Origin: Alphaproteobacteria bacterium
GTDB taxonomy: Bacteria; Pseudomonadota; Alphaproteobacteria; Rickettsiales; JABCZZ01
Length of the DNA stretch: 59,430 nt
NCBI GenBank assembly: GCA_013286285.1
Contig: JABDGA010000004.1
Coordinates: 1 to 59,430 of the forward strand
Direction of reading: 5' to 3'
The translations under genes were made by a program, and so were the position numbers. Under the pieces are notes generated by a model. The model did not search any database, had not been told where the DNA came from, and worked only from the letters and a program-made list of their open reading frames with translations. Numbering within the stretch: the first letter of the stretch is position 1; every line of letters begins with the position of its first letter. Shown in pieces: positions 29,701-38,575 of this stretch.

Positions 29701-32700
29701 TCCTGTAGGTATTCCGGTAATGGTCACACTGAGGGATTCACCCGGATCATTATCACTCAGTGCCGATGTAATAGCAATCGGAATAGCACTATCTTCATAT
29801 CCGTTTGCGGCCTGCACGGAAAGCGTGGGGGTGTCGGCCACACCGGCAACCGCTACCGCAAGCGTAGCGGTGGTGGTTGCTGTGGTACCGTTTTCCGCTG
29901 CCCTCGCCGTTACTGAAAGGTTTAAAGTGCCGTTATAGTTAGAAGAGGGAGTGAAGGTAAGGCCATTCAGATCAGAAGGCGCGAAGGTCCAGGTTCCATT
30001 GCCGTTATTCGCGCCATGATTGAAAGTTGCTCCTGCAGGCACGCCACCGATAGTAATGCTTAAGGTTTCACCAGGGTCGTTATCGGTAAGCGCCGAAGTA
30101 ATAGATAACGGGATCGCCGTATCCTCGTTACCGCTGGCATTCTGTACGGAGAGGGACGGAGCGTCTGCGACTCCGGTGACGGTTACGCCAAGCGTTGCGT
30201 TGGCACTGGCGGTAGTGCCGTTCTCGCTTGCCATGGCAGTCACCGACAGACTCAGCGCACCATTATAATTGGCAGGCGGGGTGAGGGTAAGCCCGCTAAG
30301 ATCAGATGATGCAAACGTCCATGAGCCATTGCCGTTATTCGTGCCGTGATTGAAGATTGATCCCGCAGGAACATTGGCAATGGTAATACTTAATGTCTCG
30401 CCAGGATCGTTATCACTCAGACCAGAACTAATAGACAAGGGAATGGCCGTATCCTCACTACCCGTGGCAGGCTGAACCGAAAGCGTCGGCGTATCCGCCA
30501 CGCCAGCGACAGTTACTCCGAGCGTGGTGGCGGTGCTGGCAGTGGTGCCGTTCTCTGCAGCCGTCGCCGTGACGGATAAATTAAAGCTGCCATTATAGTT
30601 AGCGGGCGGAGTAATCGTAAGGCCTGAGAGTTGTGCCGGGGTAAGCGTCCAGCTTCCTCCGCCATTATCCACGCCCTGATTCAGCGAAGCTCCAGCAGGT
30701 ACGCCGCTGATGGTGATACTCAGGGATTCGCCGGGATCATTATCGCTCAGTGCAGAGCTGATGGAGAGGGATATCGCCGTGTCTTCATTCCCGCTGGCAG
30801 CCTGTACCGAAAGCGTCGGTGGATCGGCCACTCCCGCAACGGTTACCCCAAGCGTTGCATTCGTGCTCGCGGTAGTGCCGTTCTCGCTGGAGGTAGCGGT
30901 AATGGAAAGATTGAAATTTCCGTTGTAATTAGCAGGCGGGGTAATGGTCAGGCCGGAAAGCTGTGCCGGTGTCAGCGTCCAGTTCCCTCCCCCGTTATCG
31001 GTGCCGTGATTCAATACTGCTCCTGCCGGAACCCCGGTGATTTGCAGGGAAAGCGTTTCCGAACCGTCCGTATCGGTCAGCGCAGAGGTGATAGAAAGCG
31101 GAATTGCGTTATCTTCATTGCCGCTGGCATTTTGCACCGAAAGCGTCGGCACATCCGCGACTCCGGCGACGCTGACACTTAATACTGTGTTGGTACTCGC
31201 CGTAGTGCCGTTCTCTGCAGCCGTCGCCGTTACTGACAGGTTGAAATTTCCACTATAATTGGCAGGTGAAGTCAGGGTAAGCCCGGAAAGCTGTGCAGGA
31301 CTCAACGTCCAACTGCCATTGCCGTTATTCGTTCCGGCGGAGAGCAACGCGCCTGCCGGAAGCCCCGCGATAGTAATGCTTAAGGTTTCGCCAGGATCAT
31401 TATCCGTAAGTGCAGAAGTGATACTGAGAGGAATGGCAGTGTCCTCATTCCCGCTCGCGCTCTGCAAGGAGAGTGAAGGAGCATCCGCGGCTCCGACGAC
31501 TGTCACACCCAATGTCGCATTGGCGCTGGCGGTAGTTCCGTTTTCGCTGGAGGTAGCGGTAATGGACAGATTAAAGTTGCCATTATAGCTCGCAGGGGGG
31601 GTCAAAGTAAGCCCGGAAAGCTGCGCGGGCGTGAGCGTCCAGCTTCCTCCGCCATTATCCGTACCGTGATTAAGTGTGGCGCCTGCAGCTACGCCGGTGA
31701 CAGTAATAGACAATGTTTCCCCGCTGTCCGTATCCGATAACGAAGAAGTGATGGACAGTGGAATCGCCGTATCTTCGTTGCCCGTTGCCGCCTGTACCGA
31801 TAACACGGGCGTATCCGCTACACCTGCAACACTGACGCCCAAGGTGGCGTTGGTGCTTGCCGTCGTACCGTTCTCTGCAGCCGTCGCCGTGACGGATAAA
31901 TTAAAGCTGCCATTATAGTTCGCAGGCGGGGTAAAGGTAAGCCCGGAAAGCTGTGCAGGCGTAAATGTCCAGCTACCGTTACCATTGTTAGCGCCATGGT
32001 TAAAAGTCGATCCCGCAGGCACATTGGCAATGGTGATGCTCAGAGATTCTCCAGGATCATTATCTGTCAGCGCCGAAGTAATAGATAATGGGATTGCCGT
32101 ATCTTCGTTGCCGCTGGCAGTCTGTACGGAGAGGGACGGAGCGTCTGCAACGGCTGTCACACTGATCGCTATGCTGCCGGAAGTGCTCGCCGTCGTGCCG
32201 TTTTCGCTTGCCGTGGCGGTGACGGACAGATTGAAGCTGCCATTATAACTGGCAGGCGGAGTCAGGGTGAGCCCGGAAAGCTGGGTAGTGGTTAATGTCC
32301 AACTGCCGTTTCCGTTATCCGTGCCGTGATTCAATAAGGCTCCCGCTGGAACGCCTGTAATGGTAACGCTCAGCGTCTCCGAGGGATCCGTGTCATTCGG
32401 TGTAGCGGAGATGGAAAGCGCAATGGGAGCGTCTTCCATGCCGCTGGCGGCATGGATGGAAAGGCTGGGCGCGGTTGCCACGCCTGCAACGGCTACCGCC
32501 AAAGCAGATGTGGTGCTTGCCGTAGTGCCATTCTCGCTTGCCGTGGCGGTGACGCTAAGGGCAAGGTTGCCGTTCCAATGCTGTGGCGGCGTCAGCGTGA
32601 GACCCGTAAGATCGGAAGGCACGAATGTCCATGTTCCATTACCGTTATCCGTGCCGTGGTTAAATACCGAACCCGCCGGAACGCCGGCGATGGTGACGGT

Positions 32701-33762
32701 GATGGCTTCCGATCCGTCATTATCAGTGGGCGCGGTCGTGATAGTAATAGGAATCGCGGTATCTTCATTGCCGCTGGCGCTATGTATATTCAAGGCAGGC
32801 GGACTTGCTATCTCCCCGATGGTAAGCGGTGCGGTGACGGAATCGCTTACAATATCGCCACCGCGCTGGGAAAAGGCGGTAAGCCGCAGGCTTACCCGCC
32901 CGCTCCAGGATGCGGGTGTGGTCAGCCAGAGATTCTGCAACTCATCCGGCGTTACGTTCCATGTGCCGTTGCCCATATCGGTCCCGGAGGAAAGCGTGGC
33001 GCCTGAGGGCACGCCGGAAAATGTCAGCCATGTTTGTATGCCGCTTCCCGTATCGGCGGTTAATGCGACAAACAGCTGTATCGGCTGGCCTTGCAGGCCG
33101 GAAAGCGGTGCTAATGTGATAACAGGGGGCTGCAGAGTCGCCGGATTTATATCCGTTGTATGGCTTGAAGCGCCTTGCTGGTTGTCCGCGTGCAGGGTGG
33201 CAGGCACAACAGAATGCGGTGGTGACTGTGGGGCTGGGATCGCCGTACTGACAGATATTCCTTTTATTGCTGAAAACCGCTTCTTCTGGTTGCTAGTGAT
33301 GGTTTCCGTCGCCGAAGCCAGCGTCTGTAGCGCAACATTTGCCGCATGGCGGGCCCAGGATGGGACGTGGGAAGCAATATGTCCATTCGGCAAGGTGGAA
33401 TTGGTGTCACCACTTGGGAACCATTGCGATTTTATATCCGCTGCGTGATGCTCATCCGCCTGAGCTACGATAGATTGCCTGGGTAACGATGGCGGTATGA
33501 CGGACAGTCCAGGTTTCAGGCCGGATTCAGAAGAGGTCCTGGGAATTTCGGCAGGCGTATAGCCGCCGTCGCTGCCATGCCTGCCAAGCTGTATATTGCC
33601 GAGCAGTACGCCACGTTCTCTTTGCACGCCATCCGGATCGTATCCCTGGTGCAACTTGGCATCCAGATCCGTGGTAACGGGCGGCAGCGGCAGATCAATC
33701 GCGTCTTCCTTCTGTGGCCCGGCAACCGTGATGCCGTTTCCTTTGGAAAATGGACTCGCCAT
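23743..33762 (-). CDS. Giant repetitive surface/secreted adhesin (3339 aa) with about 22 canonical plus several divergent ~110-aa Ig/cadherin-like repeats
   Basis: Repeating unit LSVQAASGNEDTAIPLSITSALTDNDPGETLSITITGVPAGATLNHGTNNGNGSWTLTPAQLSGLTITPPANYNGSFNLSVTATASENGTTASANATLGVTVAGVADTPT. Confidence 0.92.
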   Translation of the reverse strand: MASPFSKGNGITVAGPQKEDAIDLPLPPVTTDLDAKLHQGYDPDGVQRERGVLLGNIQLGRHGSDGGYTPAEIPRTSSESGLKPGLSVIPPSLPRQSIVAQADEHHAADIKSQWFPSGDTNSTLPNGHIASHVPSWARHAANVALQTLASATETITSNQKKRFSAIKGISVSTAIPAPQSPPHSVVPATLHADNQQGASSHTTDINPATLQPPVITLAPLSGLQGQPIQLFVALTADTGSGIQTWLTFSGVPSGATLSSGTDMGNGTWNVTPDELQNLWLTTPASWSGRVSLRLTAFSQRGGDIVSDSVTAPLTIGEIASPPALNIHSASGNEDTAIPITITTAPTDNDGSEAITVTIAGVPAGSVFNHGTDNGNGTWTFVPSDLTGLTLTPPQHWNGNLALSVTATASENGTTASTTSALAVAVAGVATAPSLSIHAASGMEDAPIALSISATPNDTDPSETLSVTITGVPAGALLNHGTDNGNGSWTLTTTQLSGLTLTPPASYNGSFNLSVTATASENGTTASTSGSIAISVTAVADAPSLSVQTASGNEDTAIPLSITSALTDNDPGESLSITIANVPAGSTFNHGANNGNGSWTFTPAQLSGLTFTPPANYNGSFNLSVTATAAENGTTASTNATLGVSVAGVADTPVLSVQAATGNEDTAIPLSITSSLSDTDSGETLSITVTGVAAGATLNHGTDNGGGSWTLTPAQLSGLTLTPPASYNGNFNLSITATSSENGTTASANATLGVTVVGAADAPSLSLQSASGNEDTAIPLSITSALTDNDPGETLSITIAGLPAGALLSAGTNNGNGSWTLSPAQLSGLTLTSPANYSGNFNLSVTATAAENGTTASTNTVLSVSVAGVADVPTLSVQNASGNEDNAIPLSITSALTDTDGSETLSLQITGVPAGAVLNHGTDNGGGNWTLTPAQLSGLTITPPANYNGNFNLSITATSSENGTTASTNATLGVTVAGVADPPTLSVQAASGNEDTAISLSISSALSDNDPGESLSITISGVPAGASLNQGVDNGGGSWTLTPAQLSGLTITPPANYNGSFNLSVTATAAENGTTASTATTLGVTVAGVADTPTLSVQPATGSEDTAIPLSISSGLSDNDPGETLSITIANVPAGSIFNHGTNNGNGSWTFASSDLSGLTLTPPANYNGALSLSVTAMASENGTTASANATLGVTVTGVADAPSLSVQNASGNEDTAIPLSITSALTDNDPGETLSITIGGVPAGATFNHGANNGNGTWTFAPSDLNGLTFTPSSNYNGTLNLSVTARAAENGTTATTTATLAVAVAGVADTPTLSVQAANGYEDSAIPIAITSALSDNDPGESLSVTITGIPTGATLNQGTDNGNGNWTLTLAQLSGLTLTPPANYSGSFNISVTATSSENGTQASTNTTLGVTVIAAADAPSLSVQPASGNEDTPIALSITSALTDNDPGETLSITIANVPAGASFNHGTDNGNGSWTLAPSDLTGLVFTPPLHGSGNLSLAVTATASENGTTASTSANLDIAVNGVVSPPSLTVQAASGNEDTTIPLSVSAAMVNADASESLSIVISNMPSGATLSAGTNNGDGSWTLTPAQLTNLTLTPPANWSGNVTIDVAAIATDGGHTASTNTGLSLAVAGVADPPTLSVQAASGNEDTAIPVTINAALTDTDGSETLSVTITGVPAGATFSAGTNNGNGSWTFTPSNLTNLTITPPSNYSGNFNLSVTATSSENGTTASANATLGVTVAGVADTPTLSVQNASGNEDTAIPLAITSALTDTDGSETLGITITGVPAGATLNHGTNNGGGSWTLTPAQLSGLTLTPPANYSGSFTLSVTATSSENSTTASANATLNVAVAGVADTPTLSVQSASGNEDTAISLNITSALTDTDGSETLSLTITGVPSGAVLNHGTNNGGGSWTLAPAQLSGLTITPAANYNGSFNLSVTATSSENNTTASANATLGVTVVGVADTPSLSVQNASGNEDTAIALSISSALTDNDSGETLSITITGVPTGATLNHGTNNGGGSWTLTPAQLSGLTITPASNYNGSFNLSVTSTASENGTTASANATIGVSVAGVADTPILSVQAASGNEDTAIPLTISSSLSDNDPGETLSITIANVPSGTIFNHGTNNGNGTWTFTPADLTGLTITPPANYNGALSLAVTATASENGTTASANATLALTVTGIADPPILSVQAANGNEDTAIPLSITSSLSDNDSGESLSITITGVPTGATLNHGTNNGGGSWTLTPAQLTGLTITPPSNYNGSFNLSVTATTSENGTTANTNATLGVAVAGVADTPTLSVQAASGNEDTAITLSITSALSDNDPGETLSLTITGVPTGAVLNHGINNGNGSWTLTPAQLSGLTITPASNYNGSFNLSVTSTASENGTTASASTTLGVTVVGVADTPTLSVQAASGNEDTPIALSITSALSDNDPGETLSITITGIPTGSILNHGTNNGNGSWTLTPAQLSGLTITPPANYNGSFNLSVTSTASENGTTASANATLGVTVIGVADTPTLSVQNASGNEDTAIPLSLTSALTDTDGSEVLSINITGVPTGATLSAGTYAGNGTWSLTPAQLSGLTITPPANYSGTMALTVKAISTEEGDGNSTSTGVALNVVVAPVADQPTLYVSTASGNENTTIPLSITSALTDTDGSETLSIKISGVPSGAVLNHGTNNGGGNWTLTPAQLSGLTITPPANSNANFTLTVTSTSTESAGGSASSVASIPVTVIGMPNTPTATASSVTGTGGTPIALTLGGSLINSDGSQTLTYLVQGVPAGFALNQGINNGDNTWTLTPAQLSGLTLISPLQFNGQVNLYVNAVAHESNGNVVMSAATPFNARIGAWSTGYLVDIGVNAHIGGIGVGVQVVAGTNIDLLPTSGGILGTNMFVKEDTPFLISDAPSLLGLPAISGILGLVASVQFTGVPAGATFSQGTNLGGGVWQFTQAQLTNLYMTPPANSDVDYTITAQAKLLSLATISLASAAVHVMGVADMPTLTASAGGPINEDSGSIPITITSALTDTDGSETLSFQISGMPAGFSLNHGINNGDGTWSLTSSDLTGLTMTPASNWSGSGSLTISAISTEREGDQAVKQTTASFSVTPVADAPLISNQPQSGTENTPLALNFGVALTDTDGSESISAVTVSGLPAGASLTNATNNGDGTWSVNVAQINNVKFVPATNWHGDVTLSLTAASKESANGVTASTNGTLAIHMAAVAATPTINAANISDQQNAPITLNISAGLTDSTEQLSVVVSGMPTGAILSAGVHNADNTWTLTPAQLSALSITPPTSFTGDMHLTATAYSFESSNGTSASAHQDFTVHVDYQHAFPS

Positions 33763-33861
33763 ATATCCCTGTTCCTAAAATTTGGGCATGCAGCTTCAAA
33801 TAGTACCATAATCAAATTAATGCTTCCTTAACGTGTAAAACTATTTCTTTTTTATGCAGAA

Positions 33862-33887
33862 TAGTATTATAATATATTATAATACTA
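33862..33887. promoter_or_regulatory. 26-bp perfect palindrome in divergent promoter region
   Basis: TAGTATTATAATATATTATAATACTA. Confidence 0.65.
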
Positions 33888-33932
33888 AACGCCTATATTA
33901 GCTATTGAATTATTAATATAACTGGGTGATTT

Positions 33933-34820
33933 ATGGAACGTATTTTGCTAGTGGAGGACGAACCAAGCAACCGGGCCATCCTCGGCGCGCAGCTAAAGCA
34001 GGCAGGGTATGTGGTGGATGAGGCGGATAACGGGGAATCCGCATGGAAAATACTGACTGCCAGGCCGGACTATGCTGTCGTAGTAACAGACCGTCGCATG
34101 CCGCAAATGGATGGGCTAGCGCTGTTTGAACGTATGCAGGCGCATGTGGAGCTGCGCCATATACCCGTTATCATGCAGACGGCGGCTACGGCACCCAACG
34201 AGGTGGTGGAGGGCATTCGGGCGGGGGTATATTATTACCTGAGCAAGCCCTATCAAGAAGAGACCTTGCTGACGCTTATTAAATCCGCCATTCGTGAGCG
34301 GCAGAAGCATGAGATGTTTGAGGCACGTCTTTCCAGACAAAGCGGAGCACTGGGAAAATTCGTAAAAGGAGAATTCCACATCCGCACCCCGGAAGAAGCG
34401 CAGAATATTGCCTTTTTGCTGGGCAGCCTGTTCCCCAGGCCTGAGCTTGCAGTCACAGGACTATATGAGCTTCTGCTCAATGCCATCGAACACGGCAATC
34501 TGAGCATAGGATTTGATGAAAAAGCCCGGCTTCTGGCGGAATCCGGGTGGGAAGCAGCGATTCGCCAGCGACTGAATCAACCTGCAAATAGGGCCAAAAA
34601 AGTGGATGTACAATTTACGCAAAGCTCTGAGAAGCTGGATGTAACGATTACGGATGACGGAAATGGATTCGACTGGCGCCCGTATATGGAAATCGAGCCG
34701 TCACGTGCGACCCAGGCGAACGGACGCGGGATTGCCAAAGCGAATCTACTCAGTTTTGATAAACTTTCCTATTTGGATAAAGGCAACAAGGTACACATCA
34801 CGGTAAAGCGCGCAGCATAG
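33933..34820 (+). CDS. Response regulator receiver domain fused to RsbW-type HATPase domain
   Basis: ILLVEDEPSNRAILG...VVVTDRRMPQMDG...YYLSKPY; C-terminal VTGLYELLLNAIEHGNL...ITDDGNGFDW...NGRGIAKA. Confidence 0.85.
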   Translation: MERILLVEDEPSNRAILGAQLKQAGYVVDEADNGESAWKILTARPDYAVVVTDRRMPQMDGLALFERMQAHVELRHIPVIMQTAATAPNEVVEGIRAGVYYYLSKPYQEETLLTLIKSAIRERQKHEMFEARLSRQSGALGKFVKGEFHIRTPEEAQNIAFLLGSLFPRPELAVTGLYELLLNAIEHGNLSIGFDEKARLLAESGWEAAIRQRLNQPANRAKKVDVQFTQSSEKLDVTITDDGNGFDWRPYMEIEPSRATQANGRGIAKANLLSFDKLSYLDKGNKVHITVKRAA

Positions 34821-34846
34821 CGCATTATGCCTTTTACTGTGGAGCA

Positions 34847-36463
34847 TTATGGCTTCGCTTCCGGCAAGGTAAAATAAAATACGGTGCCTTTGCCAGTTTC
34901 CGTCGTGAAGCCTATCTTACCTTTCATTAATTCCACCAATTGCTTGGTAATGTTAAGTCCGAGGCCAGTGCCTTCATGCCGTCGCGTGTCGGAGCTGTCG
35001 GCCTGCGTGAATTTGCCGAAAATGCGGGAGCGAAAGGTTTCAGGAATGCCCCCGCCGTGATCTTCCACCTCAAAACGGATATATTCCTTCTCGCGAGTTG
35101 CACGCATGAGCACTTCGTCCCCAGAGGGGGAGAATTTGGCGGCATTTGACATCAGATTGGTCACGATCTGCATCAACAGGTCAGGGTCTGCCATCACCTG
35201 TGCCTGCACGCATTGTTTATCCAGAACGAAACGGATGCCGAATTTATCACCGTAAGAACGATTGTTCTCCAATGCCGACTGCAGGAAGGGCAATACCGTT
35301 ACGGTCGCAATATTCAGCTCCAGCTTACCCGATCCTATCTTCTCTATATCCAGAATATCATTGACGATGCGCACCAGCCGTCCGCTGTTACGGTGTGCAA
35401 TAGATACCATCTCGATCACGTCTTCCGGCAGTTTGCCCATTTCACCGCTGGCGATTAATCCCAGCGAGCCATAAATAGACGTAAGCGGTGTGCGCAATTC
35501 ATGACTGACCGTGGAAATGAATTCATCTTTCAGCTTCTCTACTTCTTTGCGCGCCGTAATATCTTCGATCTGCGCGATAAAATACTGAGGGCTGCCGTCA
35601 ATATTCTTTACTAAAGACGCATATAATATCACCCAGATCACACGCCCGTTTTTTTGAATATAGCGTTTCTCGCACCGGTAACTATCAATCTCGCCAGCAA
35701 TGATCTGGCGCCTGGATTCATCGGTCAACTGCGTATCATCAGGATGTGTCACGGCCTTGAAATCGGTTTGCAGTAATTCTTCCTCTGCATACCCCAGAAG
35801 CGTGCAGAATGCTTTATTCACCTTAAACCACTGTCCGTCAGGCTTCAGCAGCGCCATACCTATAGGAGAGTGTTCCATAGCGGTGCGAAAAATCGCCTCG
35901 CTTTGCCTTAGCTGATCGTTGACAAGCGCATCACTCAAGGCGGCGGAAAGCACGCCGGCCAGCAGTTCAAGCGTCGTCACATCCTGCTGGTTGAATGCAG
36001 CAGCCCTAGACGACAGCACCTTTAATACGCCAACAGCCTTCTTTTCCCGTGTCAGCGGTACGACCACCATGGAAGAGACGCCCACCTTCCGGCAGGCTTC
36101 CTTATCCACGCGAGGATCCATTTCCGCATTATCGCATTTAAGTACGGCGTTTTCCGATACGCAGCGCCCCGAAAGACTGCCCGCGGCTTTCAGGCGCAAG
36201 CCAAGAAACGGCGCGGCAGTGCCACTTGCGGCACGGTAGACCATTTCCTCGCCTTCCAGCATCTCGATGACGCTGCCTTCCGCAGACGTAATGGCCTGTG
36301 TCCGTTCTGCGATAAGATGCATCGCGAAAGGCAAATCGTGATGGGCATGGGCAACATCACGCTGAATAGCAACAATTTCCGATAAATGCTGATGTTCCTT
36401 GCCAAGGCCGCTTGAAGATTCCTGCTGCGCGCTAAGGTTAAGCATATATTTCTGATGCATCAA
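34847..36463 (-). CDS. Sensor histidine kinase GAF-PAS-HisKA-HATPase
   Basis: TVSHELRTPLTSIYGSLGLIASG; TNLMSNAAKFSPSG; GTGLGLNITKQLVELM. Confidence 0.93.
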   Translation of the reverse strand: MMHQKYMLNLSAQQESSSGLGKEHQHLSEIVAIQRDVAHAHHDLPFAMHLIAERTQAITSAEGSVIEMLEGEEMVYRAASGTAAPFLGLRLKAAGSLSGRCVSENAVLKCDNAEMDPRVDKEACRKVGVSSMVVVPLTREKKAVGVLKVLSSRAAAFNQQDVTTLELLAGVLSAALSDALVNDQLRQSEAIFRTAMEHSPIGMALLKPDGQWFKVNKAFCTLLGYAEEELLQTDFKAVTHPDDTQLTDESRRQIIAGEIDSYRCEKRYIQKNGRVIWVILYASLVKNIDGSPQYFIAQIEDITARKEVEKLKDEFISTVSHELRTPLTSIYGSLGLIASGEMGKLPEDVIEMVSIAHRNSGRLVRIVNDILDIEKIGSGKLELNIATVTVLPFLQSALENNRSYGDKFGIRFVLDKQCVQAQVMADPDLLMQIVTNLMSNAAKFSPSGDEVLMRATREKEYIRFEVEDHGGGIPETFRSRIFGKFTQADSSDTRRHEGTGLGLNITKQLVELMKGKIGFTTETGKGTVFYFTLPEAKP

Positions 36464-36648
36464 AAGTTAACAAAAGCGGATGGCGGTGGACGCAGTCTGC
36501 CTCGAACTGCTCTCCGTGAGTACCCCGTAATTACCCTGTTTATCAGGAAAAATACAGGGAATTTTAGATTTTTTGGGCGGGGCAATGACAGGAAATCGCT
36601 GAAAATTATTTTTATAACAGCCAGTTATTCTATAGTTCCCTAAAAATA

Positions 36649-36732
36649 AAACAGGGAAGACTCTTATGGCAACAGGGAATGCAAAGACTGTAGCAGGGAA
36701 TCATAATCACAGAGCAGGTAAAGTGATTTATT
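36649..36732. repeat. Four direct repeats (CAGGGAA x3, CAGGTAA x1) at exact 21-bp period
   Basis: AAACAGGGAAGACTCTTATGG / CAACAGGGAATGCAAAGACTG / TAGCAGGGAATCATAATCACA / GAGCAGGTAAAGTGATTTATT. Confidence 0.7.
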
Positions 36733-37188
36733 TAACTGCAAGGACCGCCGGATCACTATACACATAGTCTATGTAATATCGATTACTATGGCAGTGTCCT
36801 TACAGGGCGTTCCCACCGACATAAGTACCTATGATACCATATGTAGGAATAGTAATATGGAGTTGAATATGCAGCTCAAGAAAGGGAATCACAAGTACAT
36901 CCAGACAAGGGAAAGATTTCATTCTTCTTTATCGAAACGGCACATAAAGTCGATACAATGGGGAGTTTCCAGAGCGTTGGCGGGGTTCTGCCATAATCTG
37001 CGCTTGACTCACCACATAGTGGGTAATTGAAGGAATCCGTATACCTCCGAATATATGTTATCTGATGCAGCCTTATACCCTAGTAAAGAAATTTGATTAA
37101 CAGACGGATCTTTATAAAGACTCTTGTCAGTGTCTCAACTGTAAGTATATTTATTATGCTTGTAGCATTTTTTGAATGAGTATTCATT

Positions 37189-37668
37189 ATGTCCGAAACT
37201 CCTAAAAATTCGCCCGATGACAGACACCCGACCATTGATGTTCTTCAGCATGATATAGAAAGAGCCAATGTATACCGGTTAGAACTTATAAAAAGCATGC
37301 TGACGATTGCAACAGCGGTTCTGGCATTTACCGTTTCATTCCGTCCAACCATTATTAACCCTGATTGGGTATCGCTCATGTGGATAGGATGGCTTGGATT
37401 AGGGATTTCCATTATTGGCGGCTTGGTAAATATGTGGGGTTGGGAACGTTTTTATATCAGTTATAGGGATTACGACTGGAAAAAGAAGAAAGAAGCAGGA
37501 AAACAACATCGCAAGACTATTACTGCATGGAGAAGGATTGCCATGTTTATCCAATTTTCTTGCCTTTCCGTCGGTATCTTGTCCGTTGCATGTTTCACAG
37601 CAGAAAATATAGGAAAGCCCCATGTATCGCTTTCTTCTGAGCATACTGCTACAACTCAGGAACGATAA
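37189..37668 (+). CDS. Unknown membrane protein, about 3 predicted TM helices
   Basis: MLTIATAVLAFTVSF; LMWIGWLGLGISIIGGLVNMWGW; IAMFIQFSCLSVGILSVACFTA. Confidence 0.75.
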   Translation: MSETPKNSPDDRHPTIDVLQHDIERANVYRLELIKSMLTIATAVLAFTVSFRPTIINPDWVSLMWIGWLGLGISIIGGLVNMWGWERFYISYRDYDWKKKKEAGKQHRKTITAWRRIAMFIQFSCLSVGILSVACFTAENIGKPHVSLSSEHTATTQER

Positions 37669-37672
37669 TAAA

Positions 37673-38575
37673 ATGACATGGCAAGGACGCGTTCAGCGGC
37701 GATGGAACAAATCGTTTGATAAGGCCAATGTGGATTCAGTTATCGCCACTATTTCAGGTAAAGGACCCGAAGGGGGTAAGGCAGAGGGTGCAGGTGCCCA
37801 TGTTGTAGTTAATATTTCTTCGGCGCATATATCGTCTTTTTGCAAGGAAGGATACAAAAACGCTTATGAAATCTTTAGCGAACAATCGACCTATTCTTTA
37901 CGGCTCACCGATCCATCTACTGGTACTCAACGTATCGGTGGAGAGCCACCAAAACCTATCTCACAAACCCGCAAAGAGGTAGATAGGATACTACAGGAAG
38001 CAACACATATTGAACCAGAGCATACCTATTTTTGTGCTGTTGAAGTATCGGGGTATGGTGTTCGCTTTTATGGTGATATGTGCTTGGTGCTTAAGCATTC
38101 GGAAGTGGATGCTGATACCGTTATACTCGACAGAAACTCCTATGATCTGATGCGAAGTCCATGGAAAGAAGAGATTGCGGGAGATATTGAAAAACGCAAA
38201 GAAAAAGTAGATTCCATAAAGGGATATATTGAAGCCGATTTGCCGGCAATGGCGGCATATAAGGTTATGGAACGAGTGGGAGAATATTCGCGTAGACTTA
38301 CAACCGGTGAGATCGCTGGTAACATATGTGTGGATGAAGACTATATTGAAGTTTTACATCAGAAAAAAATTGGGATTGAAAGTATCGCAGAAGTTCGGAT
38401 GTCCGAAGGAGATGTGGTAGCAGAGGCGCATACTCTGATAAGACTGAGATCTGGTATTGCCCCTGATTTGGGAGCTTGGACGTTTATGCAGAACCGGCAT
38501 CGTGCCATTGAAGTGTTGGATAAACATGATGTCCGTGTCCGCGTGATTACAGCTTCCGGAAGGATAAAAGGATGA
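37673..38575 (+). CDS. Unknown protein
   Basis: 300-aa reading MTWQGRVQRRWNKSFDKANVDSVIATISGKGPEGGKAEGAGAHVVVNISSAHISSFCKEGYKNAYEIF..., contains SGYGVRFYGDMCLVLK; start chosen just after previous gene. Confidence 0.7.
   Translation: MTWQGRVQRRWNKSFDKANVDSVIATISGKGPEGGKAEGAGAHVVVNISSAHISSFCKEGYKNAYEIFSEQSTYSLRLTDPSTGTQRIGGEPPKPISQTRKEVDRILQEATHIEPEHTYFCAVEVSGYGVRFYGDMCLVLKHSEVDADTVILDRNSYDLMRSPWKEEIAGDIEKRKEKVDSIKGYIEADLPAMAAYKVMERVGEYSRRLTTGEIAGNICVDEDYIEVLHQKKIGIESIAEVRMSEGDVVAEAHTLIRLRSGIAPDLGAWTFMQNRHRAIEVLDKHDVRVRVITASGRIKG

Noticed and set aside
26075-32248. Many plus-strand ORFs of 70-110 aa with similar sequence (e.g. VSVNAEVMDSGMAVSSLPLAFCTESVGVSATP)
   Set aside because: Antisense shadow ORFs produced by the repetitive adhesin coding strand; periodic with its repeats and lacking independent starts.
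23743-33762. Regularly spaced repeats as a possible CRISPR array or satellite
   Set aside because: Period is about 330 bp and wholly in frame within a single protein; no 25-40 bp repeat/spacer structure.
36788-37030. 80-aa ORF MAVSLQGVPTDISTYDTICRNSN...
   Set aside because: No clear RBS or recognisable features in an AT-rich intergenic region; kept as unsupported.
37673-38575. Assignment as an ADP-ribosyltransferase toxin
   Set aside because: Only a short motif impression (YGVRFYGDMCLVLK); no verified catalytic triad, so left as unknown.
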